A stretch of 64,000 bases of DNA from Arachis hypogaea (Eukaryota; Streptophyta; Magnoliopsida; Fabales; Fabaceae): NCBI RefSeq assembly GCF_003086295.3, contig NC_092046.1:110029363-110093362 (forward strand), in the 5' to 3' direction. Shown here one piece after another: positions 10,721 through 22,575 of the stretch. Every line of letters starts with the position of its first letter. The first letter of the stretch is position 1. The notes below the pieces were generated by a model. The model searched no databases. It was given only the letters and a program-made list of their open reading frames with translations, and was not told the DNA's origin. A program made the translations under genes and the position numbers.

Positions 10721-12256
10721 TGATGAGCGGATATTTTATACCCTTTTGGCACAATTTTCTTAGTTTTTTAGTATATTTTGTTAAGTTTTATTATGTTTTA
10801 ATAGGTTTTAGTGTAAAAATCACTTGTTGGATGCTACTTTGAGTTTTTGTGGTTTTTCTATGATTTTAGGTGATTTTGGGGTGAAAATGGCAAGTTTTGG
10901 CAGAGTCTGATTCATAGGCACAGAAAGGATAGCAGATGCTATCAGATCCTGACCTCTGTGGGTTCAAACAAGTATTTCTAGAGCTAAAGAGGTCAATTTG
11001 ACGTGTTCTCAATGAAGTTGGAAAGCTAACATCTAGATCTTTCCAGCAATATATAATAGTCTATACTTTTCTTTGGAAATGATTGCCCAAACTGGGCATT
11101 GAACGCCCTACTTACCCCCTTTCTAGCGTTCAACGCCCCAAGAGGACCAAGGCCAGCGTTGAACACCCAAACCTGGTGTTCAATGCCACGAAGGGAGCAC
11201 AAGACAGCATGGCCACCCCCTTAATGGGCGTTCAATGCCCATTCTTCAAGTTGGACACCAAGCTCAGCCGAAAACACTCACTAAAGTAGGCCCAAAAGTG
11301 GATTTTCGCACCATTAGTTTAGTTTATCTTATTTTTGTAAATTTTTATTGTTAGATTAGTATAAATAGAACAAGGATCACCCTTGTTTCAGTACCTTTTG
11401 ACACTTTACATATTTTTCATATTATTTCTGTACATTATGAGCGGCTAAATCTCCTAGGTTAAGGATATGAGCTCTGCTCATTCCTATGGATTAATATTAT
11501 TACTTTTCTACTTTAATACATGTTTGATTCCATTCTATGATACATTTTCGTTCTACATCCTTATGAATCTGGGGTGGAACTGGCATATGACCTCTCATTC
11601 TACATGAGTTCTTGCGAGTCATTGGCGGGATAGTATTGAGCTGCCGCTTGAAAATGCATCACAGATTCCAATAGAGTATTTGGGATAATTGGGATATGTG
11701 ACATAAAATCTCGTTAGCCATGGGTAATTGAGGTTTCTTTGGTGCTAAGGTTAGAATCATAGAGCTTTATTTTTTGATCCGGAAGATCCGACCTTGTTTG
11801 TGGCGTTTTGAGTAGGATCATCAGAGCTTGAATTGCGTGAGCTTCACCCTCGTTCAGATCAATTGACCATTGGCGTGGCGTTTGATGTGGATCAGAGGAG
11901 ATTAATGACCACTGGCCCTGGCTTTAATCACTTACAGCCTTACCATTGAGTGGATCACTCATTGTTAAAGTAGTCAGTAAGAAGTATTAATTCAGAAGAA
12001 CAAGCATCTCTGAGGCCTTAACTATATTCTTATCATTGTTTCTACATCAAGTTGGTATTACTTTCGTTCTTATTTTGTTTTATGCATTTACAACAACAAC
12101 CATCTTTTCTATTCGCCTGACTAAGATTTGCAAGATAACCATTGCTTGCTCAATCCGACAATCCTCGTGGGATCAACCCTCACTCACCTGAGGTATTACT
12201 TGGACGACCCGGTGCACTTGTCGGTTCAGTTGTGCGAGTTCTAATTTCGCACACCA
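10721..12256 (+). mobile_element. Solo LTR (GCGG-related) in + orientation
   Basis: 1536 bp from TGATGAGCGGATATTTTATA to a TTTCGCACACCA end, the same TG...CA pattern as the GCGG family but more divergent. No internal domain is attached on either side; AAC-family sequence flanks both ends. No clean 5-bp target duplication is visible (ATGGT left, AAGAT right), so flanking deletion or unequal recombination is likely. It contains degenerate GGCGTTCAACGCC palindromes around 11095-11245. Confidence 0.78.
11360..11367 (+). promoter_or_regulatory. Candidate TATA box of the + strand solo LTR
   Basis: TATAAATA in the middle of the LTR, where U3 would end and R begin. Plant LTR promoters typically have such a box about 30 bp upstream of the transcript start. 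Activity is unknown. Confidence 0.5.
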
Positions 12257-12412
12257 AAGATGCAACCAACCAATTAGGCTCAAAATCTCACTAGGCTTGT
12301 GTGTTCTAGCTCTAAAACCATGTTCCAAAATTAATTCTTTCAAGCAAGTTCAACAAAAAGTTTTTTATTCAAATTAGTGAAATTCCCTAAAACAGTTTCT
12401 TAGAAAAGAAAT
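12257..12412 (-). mobile_element. AAC-family internal sequence, continuation
   Basis: Resumes the first AAC-family element after the + strand LTR. It starts AAGATGCAACC, like the second copy at 43046-43056, and also matches the segment near 46690-46800 (TTGTGTGTTCT, CCATGTTCCAAA). It is then interrupted by the GCGG-related LTR at 12413. Confidence 0.6.
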
Positions 12413-12694
12413 TGGTACGCAGAATTTAACATCATACAACTGAACCAGCAAGTGCACTGGGTCATTCAAGTAATACCTGAGGTGAGTCAGGATCGATCCC
12501 ACGAGGATTGTTGGCTTGGATCAAATAGTGGTTATCTTGTAAATCTTAGTTAGGCGGATAGAAAAGTTGTTTAGTTGTGATGGGTGGAAATCAGATTCCA
12601 ACATGAAACTCACCGATAAGTATACTGGGTCGCATCAAGTAGTAATTACTCACATGAGTGAGGTCGATCTGGTACGCAAAATCATGATTGTTTG

Positions 12695-12719
12695 TTCCCT
12701 GGCTACAGTGCCAAAAACT
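12695..12719 (-). other. Primer-binding-site relic inside the LTR
   Basis: TTCCCTGGCTACAGTGCC plus AAAAACT, followed by TGGTGTG. This mimics the normal order of primer binding site, AAAACT, LTR edge, yet sits 25 bp inside the LTR. The same relic is in the other LTR (20909-20933) and in the solo LTR at 56719 (56734-56760). Confidence 0.7.
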
Positions 12720-13923
12720 TGGTGTGGGAAAACGTAATCTCAAGACTTCTTACACAAATTCGCGTAACTAACCAGCAAGTGCACTGGGTCATCCAAGTAA
12801 TAAACCCTACGTGAGTAAGGGTCGATCCCACGGAGATTGTCGGCTTGAAGCAAGCTATGGTCATCCTTGTAAATCTCAGTTAGGCGGATTCAATTGGTTA
12901 TAAGGTTTTAATAATTAAAATATAAATAAAACAGAAAATCAAATAGAAATACTTATGTAATTCATTGGTGGGAATTTCAGATAAGCTTCTGGAGATGCTT
13001 TGTTGCTTCTGAACTTCTGCTTTCCTACTGCCTTCTTCCAACCATGCGTTACCTCCTTCCATGGCAAGCTGTATGATCCTCTTGGATGAAAACAAATCCA
13101 TATGCGCTGTCACCGCACGGCTAATCATCTGTCGGTTCCCACTAGCGTCAGAATAGGACCATTGTCCTTTTGCACACAGTCACTGCGTCCAACATTCGCT
13201 AGTTGGAAGCTCGTCACAGTCATCCCTTTCCAGATCCTACTCGGAATACCACAGACAAGGTTTAGACTTTTCGGATCTCAGGAATGCTGCCAATGGTTCT
13301 AGCCTATACCACGAAGGTTCTAATCTCAGATTCAAATGCTCTGTTGTCAGGAGAGACAATGTGAATCGTGATTAGGGACCCAAGAGAATATACTCCGGCT
13401 GTCGTCCAATGACTACGTTGAACATCATGTAGATCGCTTTGTGGTTGTCAGGCACGCGATCCTGGCTAAGCAAGTAACGAAGATTGGGTGATTGTCACGG
13501 GTCACCCCTTCATTCTGACTTAACTGAATTAAGTACGAGAGTATATCTTGGAGAAGAAGCAGGTGTGAATTGAATAGAAAATAGTAGTAATTGCATTAAT
13601 TCATGAAGAATAGCAGAGCTCCACACCTTAATCTATGGGGTGTAGAAACTCCACCGCAGAAAATACATAAGTGAAAGGTCTGGGCATGGCCGTGAGGCCA
13701 GCCTCCATGCCAAAGATCTAAGGACTAAATGTCCAGAGATGGTCAAAAAGACTAAAACTCCATGTAAAATAAATCTCTAAAAGTAGTTTTTATACTAAGC
13801 TAGTAGCCTAGGGTTACAGAAAATGAGTAACTAAGTGGAGATTGTGCAGAAATCCACTTCTGGGGCCCACTTGGTGTGTGCTTGGGCTGAGCATTGAAGA
13901 TTTTACGTGCTTCGGCTGTTCCT

Positions 13924-14030
13924 GGAGTTAAACGCTAGTTTTGGTGCCAGTTTGGGCGTTTAACTCCAATTCTGGTGCCAATTTGGGCGTTTTACGCCAA
14001 GATGTTTTAGGCTAACTTTGAACGCCAATT
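13924..14030. repeat. 31-bp-spaced palindrome units in the LTR
   Basis: GGAGTTAAACGC at 13924, GGCGTTTAACTCC at 13955 and GGCGTTTTACGCC at 13986, exactly 31 bp apart, plus a degenerate unit near 14014. The matching LTR has starts at 22138, 22169 and 22200, also 31 bp apart. Confidence 0.85.
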
Positions 14031-14403
14031 TGGGCCATCAAATCTTGAGCAAAGTATAGACTATTATATATTGCTGGAAAGGCCAGGATGTTTACTTTCC
14101 AACGCAGTTAAGAGCGCGCCAATTGGATTTCTGTAGCTCCAGAAAATCCACTTCGAGTGCAGGAAGGTCAGATTCCAACAGCATCTGCAGTCCTTTTTTA
14201 GCCTCTGAATTAGATTTTTGCTCAGATCCCTCAATTTCAGCCAGAAAATACCTGAAATCACAGAAAAACTCACAAACTCATAGTAAAGTCCAGAAATGTG
14301 ATTTTTGAATAAAAACTAAGAAAAATATAATAAAAAGTAATTAAAACATACTAAAATCTATGTAAAAACAATGCCAAAAAGGGTATTAATTATCCGCTCA
14401 TCA

Positions 14404-15519
14404 CAACACCAAACTTAAATTGTTGCTTGTTTCCAAGAAACTAAAAACAAAATAGGATAAAAAGAAGAGAATATAAAATGAATTCCAAACTTATCACTGA
14501 AGATTTGCTTCAATTAGATGAGCGGGTCTTGTTGCCTTTTTGCTTCTGAACAGTTTTGGCATCTAACTTTATCCTTTGAAGTTCAGAATGATTGGCATCT
14601 ATACGAACTCAGAATTCAGATAGTGTTATTGATTCTCCTAGTTCAGTATGTTGATTCTTGAACACAGCTACTTTATGAGTCTTGGCCGTGACCCTAAGCA
14701 TTTTGTTTTCTAGTATTACTACCGGATACATAAATGCCACAGACACATAACTGGGTGAACCTTTTAAGATTGTGACTCAGCTTTGCTAGAGTCCCCAGTT
14801 AGAGGTGCCAAGAGCTCTTAAGCACACTCTTTTTACTTTGGACCATGACTTTAACCGCTTAGTCTCAAGCTTTTCACTTGACACCTTCACGCCACAAGCA
14901 CATGGTTAGGGACAGCTTGGTTTAGCCGCTTAGGCCAGGATTTTATTCCTGTGGGCCCTCATATCCATTAATGCTCAAAGCCTTGGATCCTGTTTACCCT
15001 TGCCTTTTGGTTTAAAGGGCTATTGGCTTTTTCTACTTGCTTTTTCTTTTTCTTTCTTTTTTTTTCTTTATTTTTTTTTGCCTTTTTTTTTCTGCAAGCT
15101 TTTCACTGCTTTTTCTTTCTTCAAGAATCAATTTTATGATTTTTCAGATTATCAAATAATATTTCTCCTTTTTCATCTTTCTTTCAAGAGACAACAAATT
15201 TAACATTCATAAACAACAAATTCAAAATTATGCATTGTTCAAGCATTCATTCAGAAAATAAAAGGTATTGTCACCACATCAAAATAATTAAACTAATTTC
15301 AAGATAGAATTCGAAATCATGTACTTCTTGTTCTTTTGCAATTAAAATATTTTTCATTTTAAGAAAGGTGAAGGATTCATAGGACATTCATAGCTTTAAG
15401 ACATAGACACTAGACACTAATGATCATGTAATAAAAACACAAACATAGACAAAACATAAAGCATATATTTCGAAAAACAGAAAAAAATAAGAACATGAAA
15501 ATTAAAGAACGGGTCCACC
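14404..15519 (-). other. 3' noncoding region of the nested GCGG-family element
   Basis: Between the third-ORF remnant and the 3' LTR. Conserved with 34989-36160 and 49820-50940. Contains a T-rich tract at 15040-15110 and long AT-rich stretches. No coding frame is supported. Confidence 0.6.
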
Positions 15520-15949
15520 TTAGTGATGGCGGCTAGTTCTTCCTCTTGAAGATCTTATGGAGTGCTTGAGCTCCTCTATGTCTCTTCCTTGTCTTTGTTG
15601 CTCCTCCCTCATGGCTCTTTGGTCTTCTCTAATTTCATGGAGGAGGAAGAAATGCTTTTGGTGCTCCATCTTTAGTTGTCCCATGTTGGAACTCAATTCT
15701 CCTAAGGAAGTGTTGAGTTGCTCCCAATAATTGTTTGGAGGAAAATGCATCGTTTGAAGAATCTCAGGGATTTCTTGATGAGAAATTTCCTCATGCTCTT
15801 GTTGAGGTCCATGAGTAGGCTCTCTTATTTGTTCCATCCTTTTCTTAGTGATGGGCTTTTGAGATGAATCTCTCCATCTGCCATGACTCGGAGGTGGAAG
15901 CAATTGTCTTCCCTTTCCTCTTTCTAAAGGTTTCTCCGGCCTTAGATGC
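15520..15949 (-). pseudogene. Collapsed third ORF (plant-transposon-protein relative)
   Basis: The minus strand starts at about 15949 with MASKAGETFRKRKG and continues to SESWQMERFISKAHH before a stop. This resembles the basic N-terminus of plant transposon-type ORFs. A different frame (15903-15520) then encodes 127 residues ending in a charged coiled-coil-like tail: IREDQRAMREEQQRQGRDIE, then ELKHSIRSSRG. The central domain expected between the two parts is absent. The same head-and-tail layout occurs at 50975-51396, and eroded at 36161-36389 and about 31780-31880. I infer an ORF that lost its middle before these copies spread. Confidence 0.5.
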
Positions 15950-16289
15950 CATTAGTTCCCACACCAAACCTAGAATGGTTGCTCGTCCTCGAGCAAAAAA
16001 GAAGAAAGAAAGGAGTAGAAGAAGAAGAAATGGAGGATATGAAGGGGGGGTGTGAATTCGGCCAAGGGGTAGTAGTGTGTATGTTGTGTGAAGATGAAGG
16101 TTGTAAGGAGGGGTATTTATAGGGTAAGGGTGTTTGGGGAAGAGGTTTTGATTGGATTGGTCAAGGGTGTTTGGGGAAAAGTGTTATGGAAAGGTATGAA
16201 GAGGAGAGAAGAAGAGGTGGGGAAGGTGGAGATCCTGTGGGGTCCACAGATCCTGAGGTGTCAAAGAATTTGAGTCCCTGCACCATTCT

Positions 16290-16526
16290 GGCATTCAAAT
16301 GCCCATTCTGTGCCAATTCTGGCGTTTAACGCCAGCTCTGCTACCTTTCCTGGCGTTAAACGCCACTCTACTGCCTATTTCTGGCGTTAAACGCCAGCCA
16401 GATGCCCATTTTGGCGTTTAACGCCAGCCAGATGCCAGACAGCCCTTTCTGGCGTTAAACGCCCAGAGTGCTGCCCATTCTGGGTGTTAAACGCCCATTC
16501 TGCTATCCTTACTGGCGTTTAAACAC
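16290..16526. repeat. Eight-unit array of GGCGTTTAACGCC palindromes
   Basis: Units start at 16290, 16321, 16352, 16383, 16414, 16451, 16483 and 16513: five at exact 31-bp spacing, then a 6-bp expansion. Each unit has a 13-15-bp palindrome plus a variable linker. It lies between the protease stop and the third-ORF remnant. Orthologous arrays at 36614 and 51746 are perfectly 31-periodic. Confidence 0.92.
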
Positions 16527-16742
16527 CAGTAAGCCTGTCCTCCAGGGTGTTCTATTTTTGATGCTGTTTTTCATTCTATTTTTTATTTTTCATTTGTTTT
16601 TGTGACTTCACATGATCATCAGCCTAAGGAAAACATAAAATAATAATGGAAAATAAATAAATATAATTAAATAACATTGGGTTGCCTCCCAACAAGTGCT
16701 TCTTTAATGTCAATAGCTTGACAGTGAAGCTCTTAGAGAGCT

Positions 16743-17327
16743 TCACAAAGACTCAGAGCTTGATATTGGCCTCCTAACACCAAACTCAGAAGTTGAGTGT
16801 GGGGGTTCTGTTTGACTCTGTATTGAGAGAAGCTTTTCATGCTTCCTCTCCATGGTTACAAAAGAAGATCCTTGAGCCTTAAACACAAGATAGTCCTCAT
16901 TCAATTGAAGGACTAACTCTCCTCTGTCCACATTAATCATAGCTCTTGCTGTGGCTAGGAAGGGTCTTCCAAGGATGATGGATTCATCTTCATCCTTCCC
17001 AGTGTCTAGGATTATGAAGTCAGTAGGGATGTAATAGCCTTCAACCTTCTCTAAGACATCCTCTACAAGTCCATAAGCCTGTTTTCTTGAGTTGTCTGCC
17101 ATCTCTAGTGAGATTCTTGCAGCTTGTACCTCAGAGATCCCTAGTTTTTCCATTACAGAGAGTGGCATGAGATTTATTCCTGACCCCAGGTCTCACAGAG
17201 CCTTCTCAAAGGTCATGGTGCCTATGGTACAATGTATTAAGAACTTTCCAGGATCCTGTTTCTTCCGAGGTAATTTTAGTTGAACTAGATCATTCAGTTC
17301 ATTGATGAGTAATGGGGGTTCATCCTC
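16743..17327 (-). pseudogene. Retroviral-type aspartic protease region
   Basis: Follows gag. The active-site region reads DLGSGINLMPLSVMEKLG, with a stop where family members have Cys just before DLG. It continues to a conserved ILGRPFLATARAMINVDRG block, the second hallmark of plant Ty3/gypsy proteases. The protease would cut the Gag-Pol polyprotein inside the particle. The open part (17168-16743) is 141 codons and ends in SSSESL. No reverse transcriptase follows; noncoding sequence and the palindrome array come next. Confidence 0.82.
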
Positions 17328-18885
17328 TCATGTCTTATTACCAATTAACTTGGCATTCAGCCTCATGATTGTTTCTAGATATTGAGCAACATGCTCTTCA
17401 ATAATATCTTCATCCTCTTCAGAGGAAGAATACTCATCAGAGCTCATGAATGGCAACAGTAAGTTCAGTGGAATCTCTATGGTCTCTATATGAGCCTCAG
17501 ATTCCTTTGGTTCCTTTTTAGGGAATTCCTTGGAGGCCATGGGACGTCCATTGAGGTCTTTCTCACTGGAAATCACTGCCTTTCCCTCCTCTATAGGTTT
17601 GGTCATGTTGGACGTGTGGATGGCCTTGCACTCTCTCTTTGGATTCTTTTCTGTATTGCTTGGGAGAGTAATGGGAGGGAGTTCAGTAACTCTTTTACTC
17701 AGCTGACCCACTTGTGCCTCCAAATTTCTAATGGAGGACCTTGCTTCAGTCATGAAACTGAGAGTGGTCTTAGATAGATTAGAGACTACAGTTGCTAAGT
17801 CAGAGTGACTCTCCTTAGAATTCTCTGTCTGTTGCTGAGAAGATGATGGAAAAGGTTTGTTATTGCCAAACCGTGTTCTCCCACCATTATTATTATTGAA
17901 GCTTTGATTAGGCTTCTGTTGATCCTTCCATGAGAGATTAGGATGATTCCTCCATGAAGGATTATAGGTGTTTCCATAGGATTCTCCCATGTAATTCACC
18001 TCTTCCATTCCAGGATTCTTAGGGTCATAGGTTTCTTCTTCAGAAGAAGCTTCCTAAGTACTGCCTGATGCAGCTTGCATTCCAGACAGACTCTGAGAAA
18101 TCATATTGACTTGCTGAGTCAATATTTTATTCTGAGCCAATATTGCATTCAGAGTATCAATCTCAAGAACTCCCTTCTTCTGAGTTGTCCCATTATTCAC
18201 AGGATTCCTTTCAGAAGTGTACATGAACTGGTTATTTGCAACCATTTCAATGAGTTCCTGGGCTTCTGCAGGCGTCTTCTTCAGATGAAGAGATCCTCCA
18301 GCAGAGTGGTCCAATGACATCTTGGACAATTCAGACAGACCATCATAGAATATACATGTGATGCTCCATTCTGAAAACATGTCAGAAGGACACCTTCTGA
18401 TCAATTGCTTGTATTTTTCCCAAGCTTCATAGAGGGATTCACCTTCCTTCTATCTAAAGGTTTGGACTTCCACTCTAAGCTTGCTCAATTTTTTGAGGTG
18501 GAAAGAATTTGGCCAAGAAAGCGTTGACCAGCTTTTCCCAAGAGTTCAGGCTATCTTTAGGTTATGAGTCCAACCATGTCCTAGCTCTGTCTCTTACAGC
18601 AAAGGGAAAAAGCATAAGTCTGTAGACCTCAGGATTGACCTCATTGGTCTTAACAGTGTCACAGATTTGCAAGAATTCAGCTAAGAACTGATGAGGATCT
18701 TCCAATGGAAGTCCATGAAACTTACAATTCTGCTGCATCAGAGAAACTAATTGAGGCTTAAGCTCAAAGTTGTTTGCTCCAATTGCAGGAATTGAGATGC
18801 TCCTTCCACAGAAGTCGGAAGAGGGTGAAATAAAGTCACCAAGCATCTTCCTTGCATCTCCACCATTGTTATTGGGTTCGGCCAT
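17328..18885 (-). pseudogene. Gag of the nested GCGG-family element, three open segments
   Basis: Starts MAEPNNNGGDARKMLGDF at 18885. Segment 18885-18562 ends within the Retrotrans_gag core (FPFAVRDRARTWLDS, then a stop). Segment 18404-18054 has CPSDMFSEWSI and LDHSAGGSLHLKK. Segment 18008-17328 has the Asn/Gln/Ser-rich tail with SWRNHPNLSWKDQ and an acidic stretch SSDEYSSSEEDEDI. Gag forms the cytoplasmic virus-like particle and binds element RNA. Stops near 18562 and 18054 and a frame break around 18410-18550 disable it. No zinc knuckle is visible. Confidence 0.85.
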
Positions 18886-20859
18886 CTTTTCTTCTTTTTT
18901 GAAAAATTCTGTCAGGTCCTATCCAGAGTATTGTGCTTTAGCTTCTCTTAGCTTCCTCTTTAGAGTCCTTTCAGGTTCTAGATCAGCTTCAACAAGAATG
19001 TTCTTATCCTTGCTCCTGCTCAAATGAAAAATAAGAGAACAGAAAAGAATAGGAATCCTCTATGTCACAGTATAGAGATTCCTTTATGTGAGTAGAAGAA
19101 TAGAAGAGTAGAATGAAGAAGAGAGAAGATGAAGAATTCGAACACAGAGAGGGAGAGAGGGTTCGAATTATAAGAAGAAGAGAATAGTTAGTAAATAAAT
19201 AAATAAATAGAAAGAGATGAGAGAGAGAGAGAGAATTCAAATTTTAAATTAAAATAAAAGGAAAATATTTTTGTTTTTATTTTAATTATTGGTTAGTATT
19301 CGAAAATTAAGGGAAGAAATAAAATAAAACTTGAAAACTAAATAAATTAATTAATTAAAAAGATTTTTGAAAAAGTGGTTAGTGATTTTTAAAAATTGGA
19401 GAAAGAAAAGTAGTTAGGTGGTTTTGAAAAAGATTGAAATGGTAAACTTTTAAAATCAAACAAAAAGTCAAGTAGTCAATTGAAAAAGATTTGAAAATCA
19501 ATTTTGAAAAGATAAGAAGTTAGAAAAGCTTTTGAAATTGATTTTGAAAAATAAAATTGATTACTTGACTAATAAGAAACCAAAAGATATGATTCTAGAA
19601 TTCAAAGATTGATCCTTTCTTAATAGGCAAGTAACAACTTGAAATTTTTGAATCAAAATATTAAATGTTAGTAATAAATTCAAAAATATGAACTCAAAAT
19701 AAGAAAAAGATTTTAAAAATCAAATTTTTAGAATTTTCAAAAATAGAATAAAAAATGAAAAAGATTTGATTTTTGAAAAAGAATTGAATAAGACAGAAAT
19801 TTTAAATTGAAATTTTGACTTGACTACCAAGAAACAACTAAATTTTAAAACTCTTTGACTGAATCAATTCAAAATTTCGAAATTTATGAGCAAAATAAAG
19901 GGAAAGATATTTTTTTTATTTTTGAAATTAATGAGGAAAGAGAAAAACATCAAACAGACATAAGACATAAGAAATTAAAATCAAAACAACTAATGCATGC
20001 AAGAGCACTTTGAATGTCAAGATGAACACCAATAACACTTTGAAGATCATGATGAACACCAAGAATATGTTTTTGAAAATTTTTAAGAAAAGAAAAATAT
20101 GCAAGACACCAAACATAAAAATTTTTAATCTATAGGCACTAATAATTCAAGAATGCATATTAAAAACAAGAAAAGACGCAAAACAAGAAAATGCAAAGAT
20201 CAAACAAAGACAATCATCAAGAACAACTTGAAGATCAATGAAGAACACATGCATGAATTTTTCAAAAATTTAAAGAAAGATTAAAAAGATGCAATTGACA
20301 CCAAACTTAAAATTTGACACAAGACTCAAACAAGAAAAACAAAATTTTTGGTTTTTATGATTTTATTAATTTTTTTTGGATTTTTTGAAAATTAATCAGG
20401 AAAAAAAAATAAAGAAATTCAAAATTTTTAATAAGAATTCTAGGAATCATGCAATGTTAGTCTAAAGCTTCGGTCCAAAAATTTAGACATGGCCAACGGC
20501 CAGCCAAGCTTTATGTGAAAGCTTCGGTCCAAAAGATTAGACATGGCCAATGGCCAGCCAAGCCTCAGCAGAGCATTACATACAACAGCCAAATTGATGG
20601 GAATCAAAAAGCTCCTACAATGATAAGTGGAAGCCTCGGTCCAAAAAAATTTAGACATGGCTTGACAGCCAGCCAGGCTTCAACAGATCATGATGAAACT
20701 CTAGAATTCATTCGTAAAAATTCTGAAGAACAAATATATTTATATTATTTTTTTGAAGTATTTTTTGAAAATAAAATTAAAAATAGAATGCTTAAACATA
20801 AAATAAAATTACCTAATCTGAGCAACAAGATGAACCGTCAGTTGTCCAAACTCGAACAA
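18886..20859 (-). other. AT-rich 5' leader of the nested GCGG-family element
   Basis: About 2 kb between the primer binding site and gag. It is strongly A-rich, with repeated CACCAAACTTAAAAT-like motifs, and near 20455-20680 three copies of a unit containing AGCTTCGGTCCAAAA and AGACATGGCCAACGGCCAGC. No reading frame is conserved. Likely an untranslated leader carrying packaging signals (inference). Confidence 0.55.
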
Positions 20860-20877
20860 TCCCCGACAACGGCGCCA
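20860..20877 (-). other. Primer binding site (tRNA-Asp type)
   Basis: The + strand reads TCCCCGACAACGGCGCCA; the minus strand TGGCGCCGTTGTCGGGGA, the complement of a plant tRNA-Asp 3' end with one change. It lies 6 bp from the 5' LTR edge at 20884. Such sites are usual in Athila/Tat elements. Confidence 0.88.
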
Positions 20878-20883
20878 AAAACT

Positions 20884-22575
20884 TGGTACGCAAAATCGTG
20901 ATTGTTTGTTCCCTGGCTACAGTGCCAAAAACTTGGTGTGGGAAAACGTAATCTCAAGACTTCTTACATAAATTCGCGTAACTAACCAGCAAGTGCACTG
21001 GGTCATCCAAGTAATAAACCTTACGTGAGTAAGGGTCGATCCCACGGAGATTGTCGGCTTGAAGCAAGTTTTGGTCATCCTTGTAAATCTCAGTCAGGCG
21101 GATTCAATTGGTTATAAGGTTTTAATAATTAAAATATAAATAAAATATAAAATCAAATAGAAATACTTATGTAATTCATTGGTGGGAATTTCAGATAAGC
21201 TTCTGGAGATGCTTTGTTGCTTCTGAACTTCTGCTTTCCTACTGCCTTCTTCCAACCATGCGTTACCTCCTTCCATGGCAAGCTGTATGATCCTCTTGGA
21301 TGAAAAAAAATCCATATGCGCTGTCACCGCACGGCTAATCATTTTTCGGTTCCCGCTAGCGTCGGAATAGGATCATTGTCCTTTTGCACATTGTCACTGC
21401 GTCCAACATTCGCTAGTTGGAAGCTCGTCACAGTCATCCCTTCCCAGATCCTACTCGGAATACCACAGACAAGGTTTAGACTTTTCGGATCTCAGGAATG
21501 CTGCCAATGGTTCTAGCCTATACCACGAAGGTTCTAATCTCAGATTCAAATGCTCTGTTGTCAGGAGAGACAATGTGAATCGTGATTAGGGACCCAAGAG
21601 AATATACTCCGGCTGTCGTCCAATGACTACGTTGAACATCATGTAGATCGCTTTGTTGTTGTCAGGCACGCGATCCTGGCTAAGCGAGTAACGAAGATTG
21701 GGTGATTGTCACGGGTCACCCTTTCATTCTGACTTAACTAAATTAAGTATGAGAGTATATCTTGGAGAAGAAGCAGGTGTGAATTGAATAGAAAACAGTA
21801 GTAATTGCATTAATTCATGAAGAACAGCAGAGCTCCACACCTTAATCTATGGGGTGTAGAAACTCAACCGTAGAAAATACATAAGTGAAAGGTCTGGGCA
21901 TGGCCGTGAGGCTAGCCTCCATGCCAAAGGTCTAAGGACTAAACGTCCAGAGATGGTCAAAAAGACTATAAGTCCGTGTAAAATAAATCTCTAAAAGTAG
22001 TTCTTATACTAAGCTAGTAGCCTAGGGTTACAGAAAATGAGTAACTAAGTGCAGATAGTGCAGAAATCCACTTCTGGGGCCCACTTGGTGTGTGCTTGGG
22101 CTAAACATTGAAGCTTTTTCGTGCTTAGTCTGTTCCTGGAGTTAAACGCCAGCTTTGGTGCTAGTTTGGGCGTTTAACTCCAATTCTGGTGCCAGTTTGG
22201 GCGTTTTACGCCAAGATGTTTTAGGCTGATTTTGAACGCCAATTTGGGCCATTAAATATCAGGCAAAGTAGGGACTATTATATATTTCTGAAAAGCTCAG
22301 GATGTCTACTTTCCAACGTAATTAAGAGCGCGCCAATTGGGCTTCTGTAACTCCAGAAAATTTACTTCGAGTACATCTGAATCATATTTTTGCTTAGGTC
22401 CCTCAATTTCAGCCAGAAAATACCTGAAATCACAAAAAAACACACAAAATCATCGTAAAGTCCAGAAATGTGATTTTTGAATAAAAACTAATAAAAATAT
22501 AATAAAAATTAATTAAAACATACTAAAAACTATGTAAAAACAATGCCTAAAAGGGTATAAATTATCCGCTCATCA
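20884..22575 (-). repeat. 5' LTR of the nested GCGG-family element
   Basis: 1692 bp, TGGTACGC to CCGCTCATCA on the + strand, followed by the CGATC target duplicate. It is shorter than its partner because about 45 bp near 22370 are deleted. Minus strand is the transcribed direction. Confidence 0.92.

Larger units (their letters stand above)
12670..14403 (-). repeat. 3' LTR of the nested GCGG-family element
   Basis: 1734 bp, TGGTACGC to CCGCTCATCA as read on the + strand. The next bases (CAACACCAAACTTAAATT at 14404) are conserved beside this family's 3' LTRs and would include the plus-strand priming tract. Contains 31-bp-spaced palindromes and a primer-binding-site relic at its left edge. Confidence 0.92.
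12670..22575 (-). mobile_element. GCGG-family gag-protease-only LTR retrotransposon nested in the GAC-family LTR
   Basis: A 9.9-kb element with LTRs at 12670-14403 and 20884-22575. It begins TGGTACGC and ends CCGCTCATCA on the + strand, flanked by CGATC at 12665-12669 and 22576-22580. Removing it plus one duplicate rejoins GAGGTCGATCCCACAGGG of the host LTR. Minus-strand order: LTR, primer binding site, AT-rich leader, gag, protease, palindrome array, third-ORF remnant, LTR. No reverse transcriptase or integrase is present. The right LTR lacks about 45 bp present in the left one (near 22370). Confidence 0.95.

Noticed and set aside
12898..13302. Small ORFs repeated at 12898-13302 and 21112-21516
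   Set aside because: They lie at the same place in the two LTRs of one element and belong to the LTR, not to genes.
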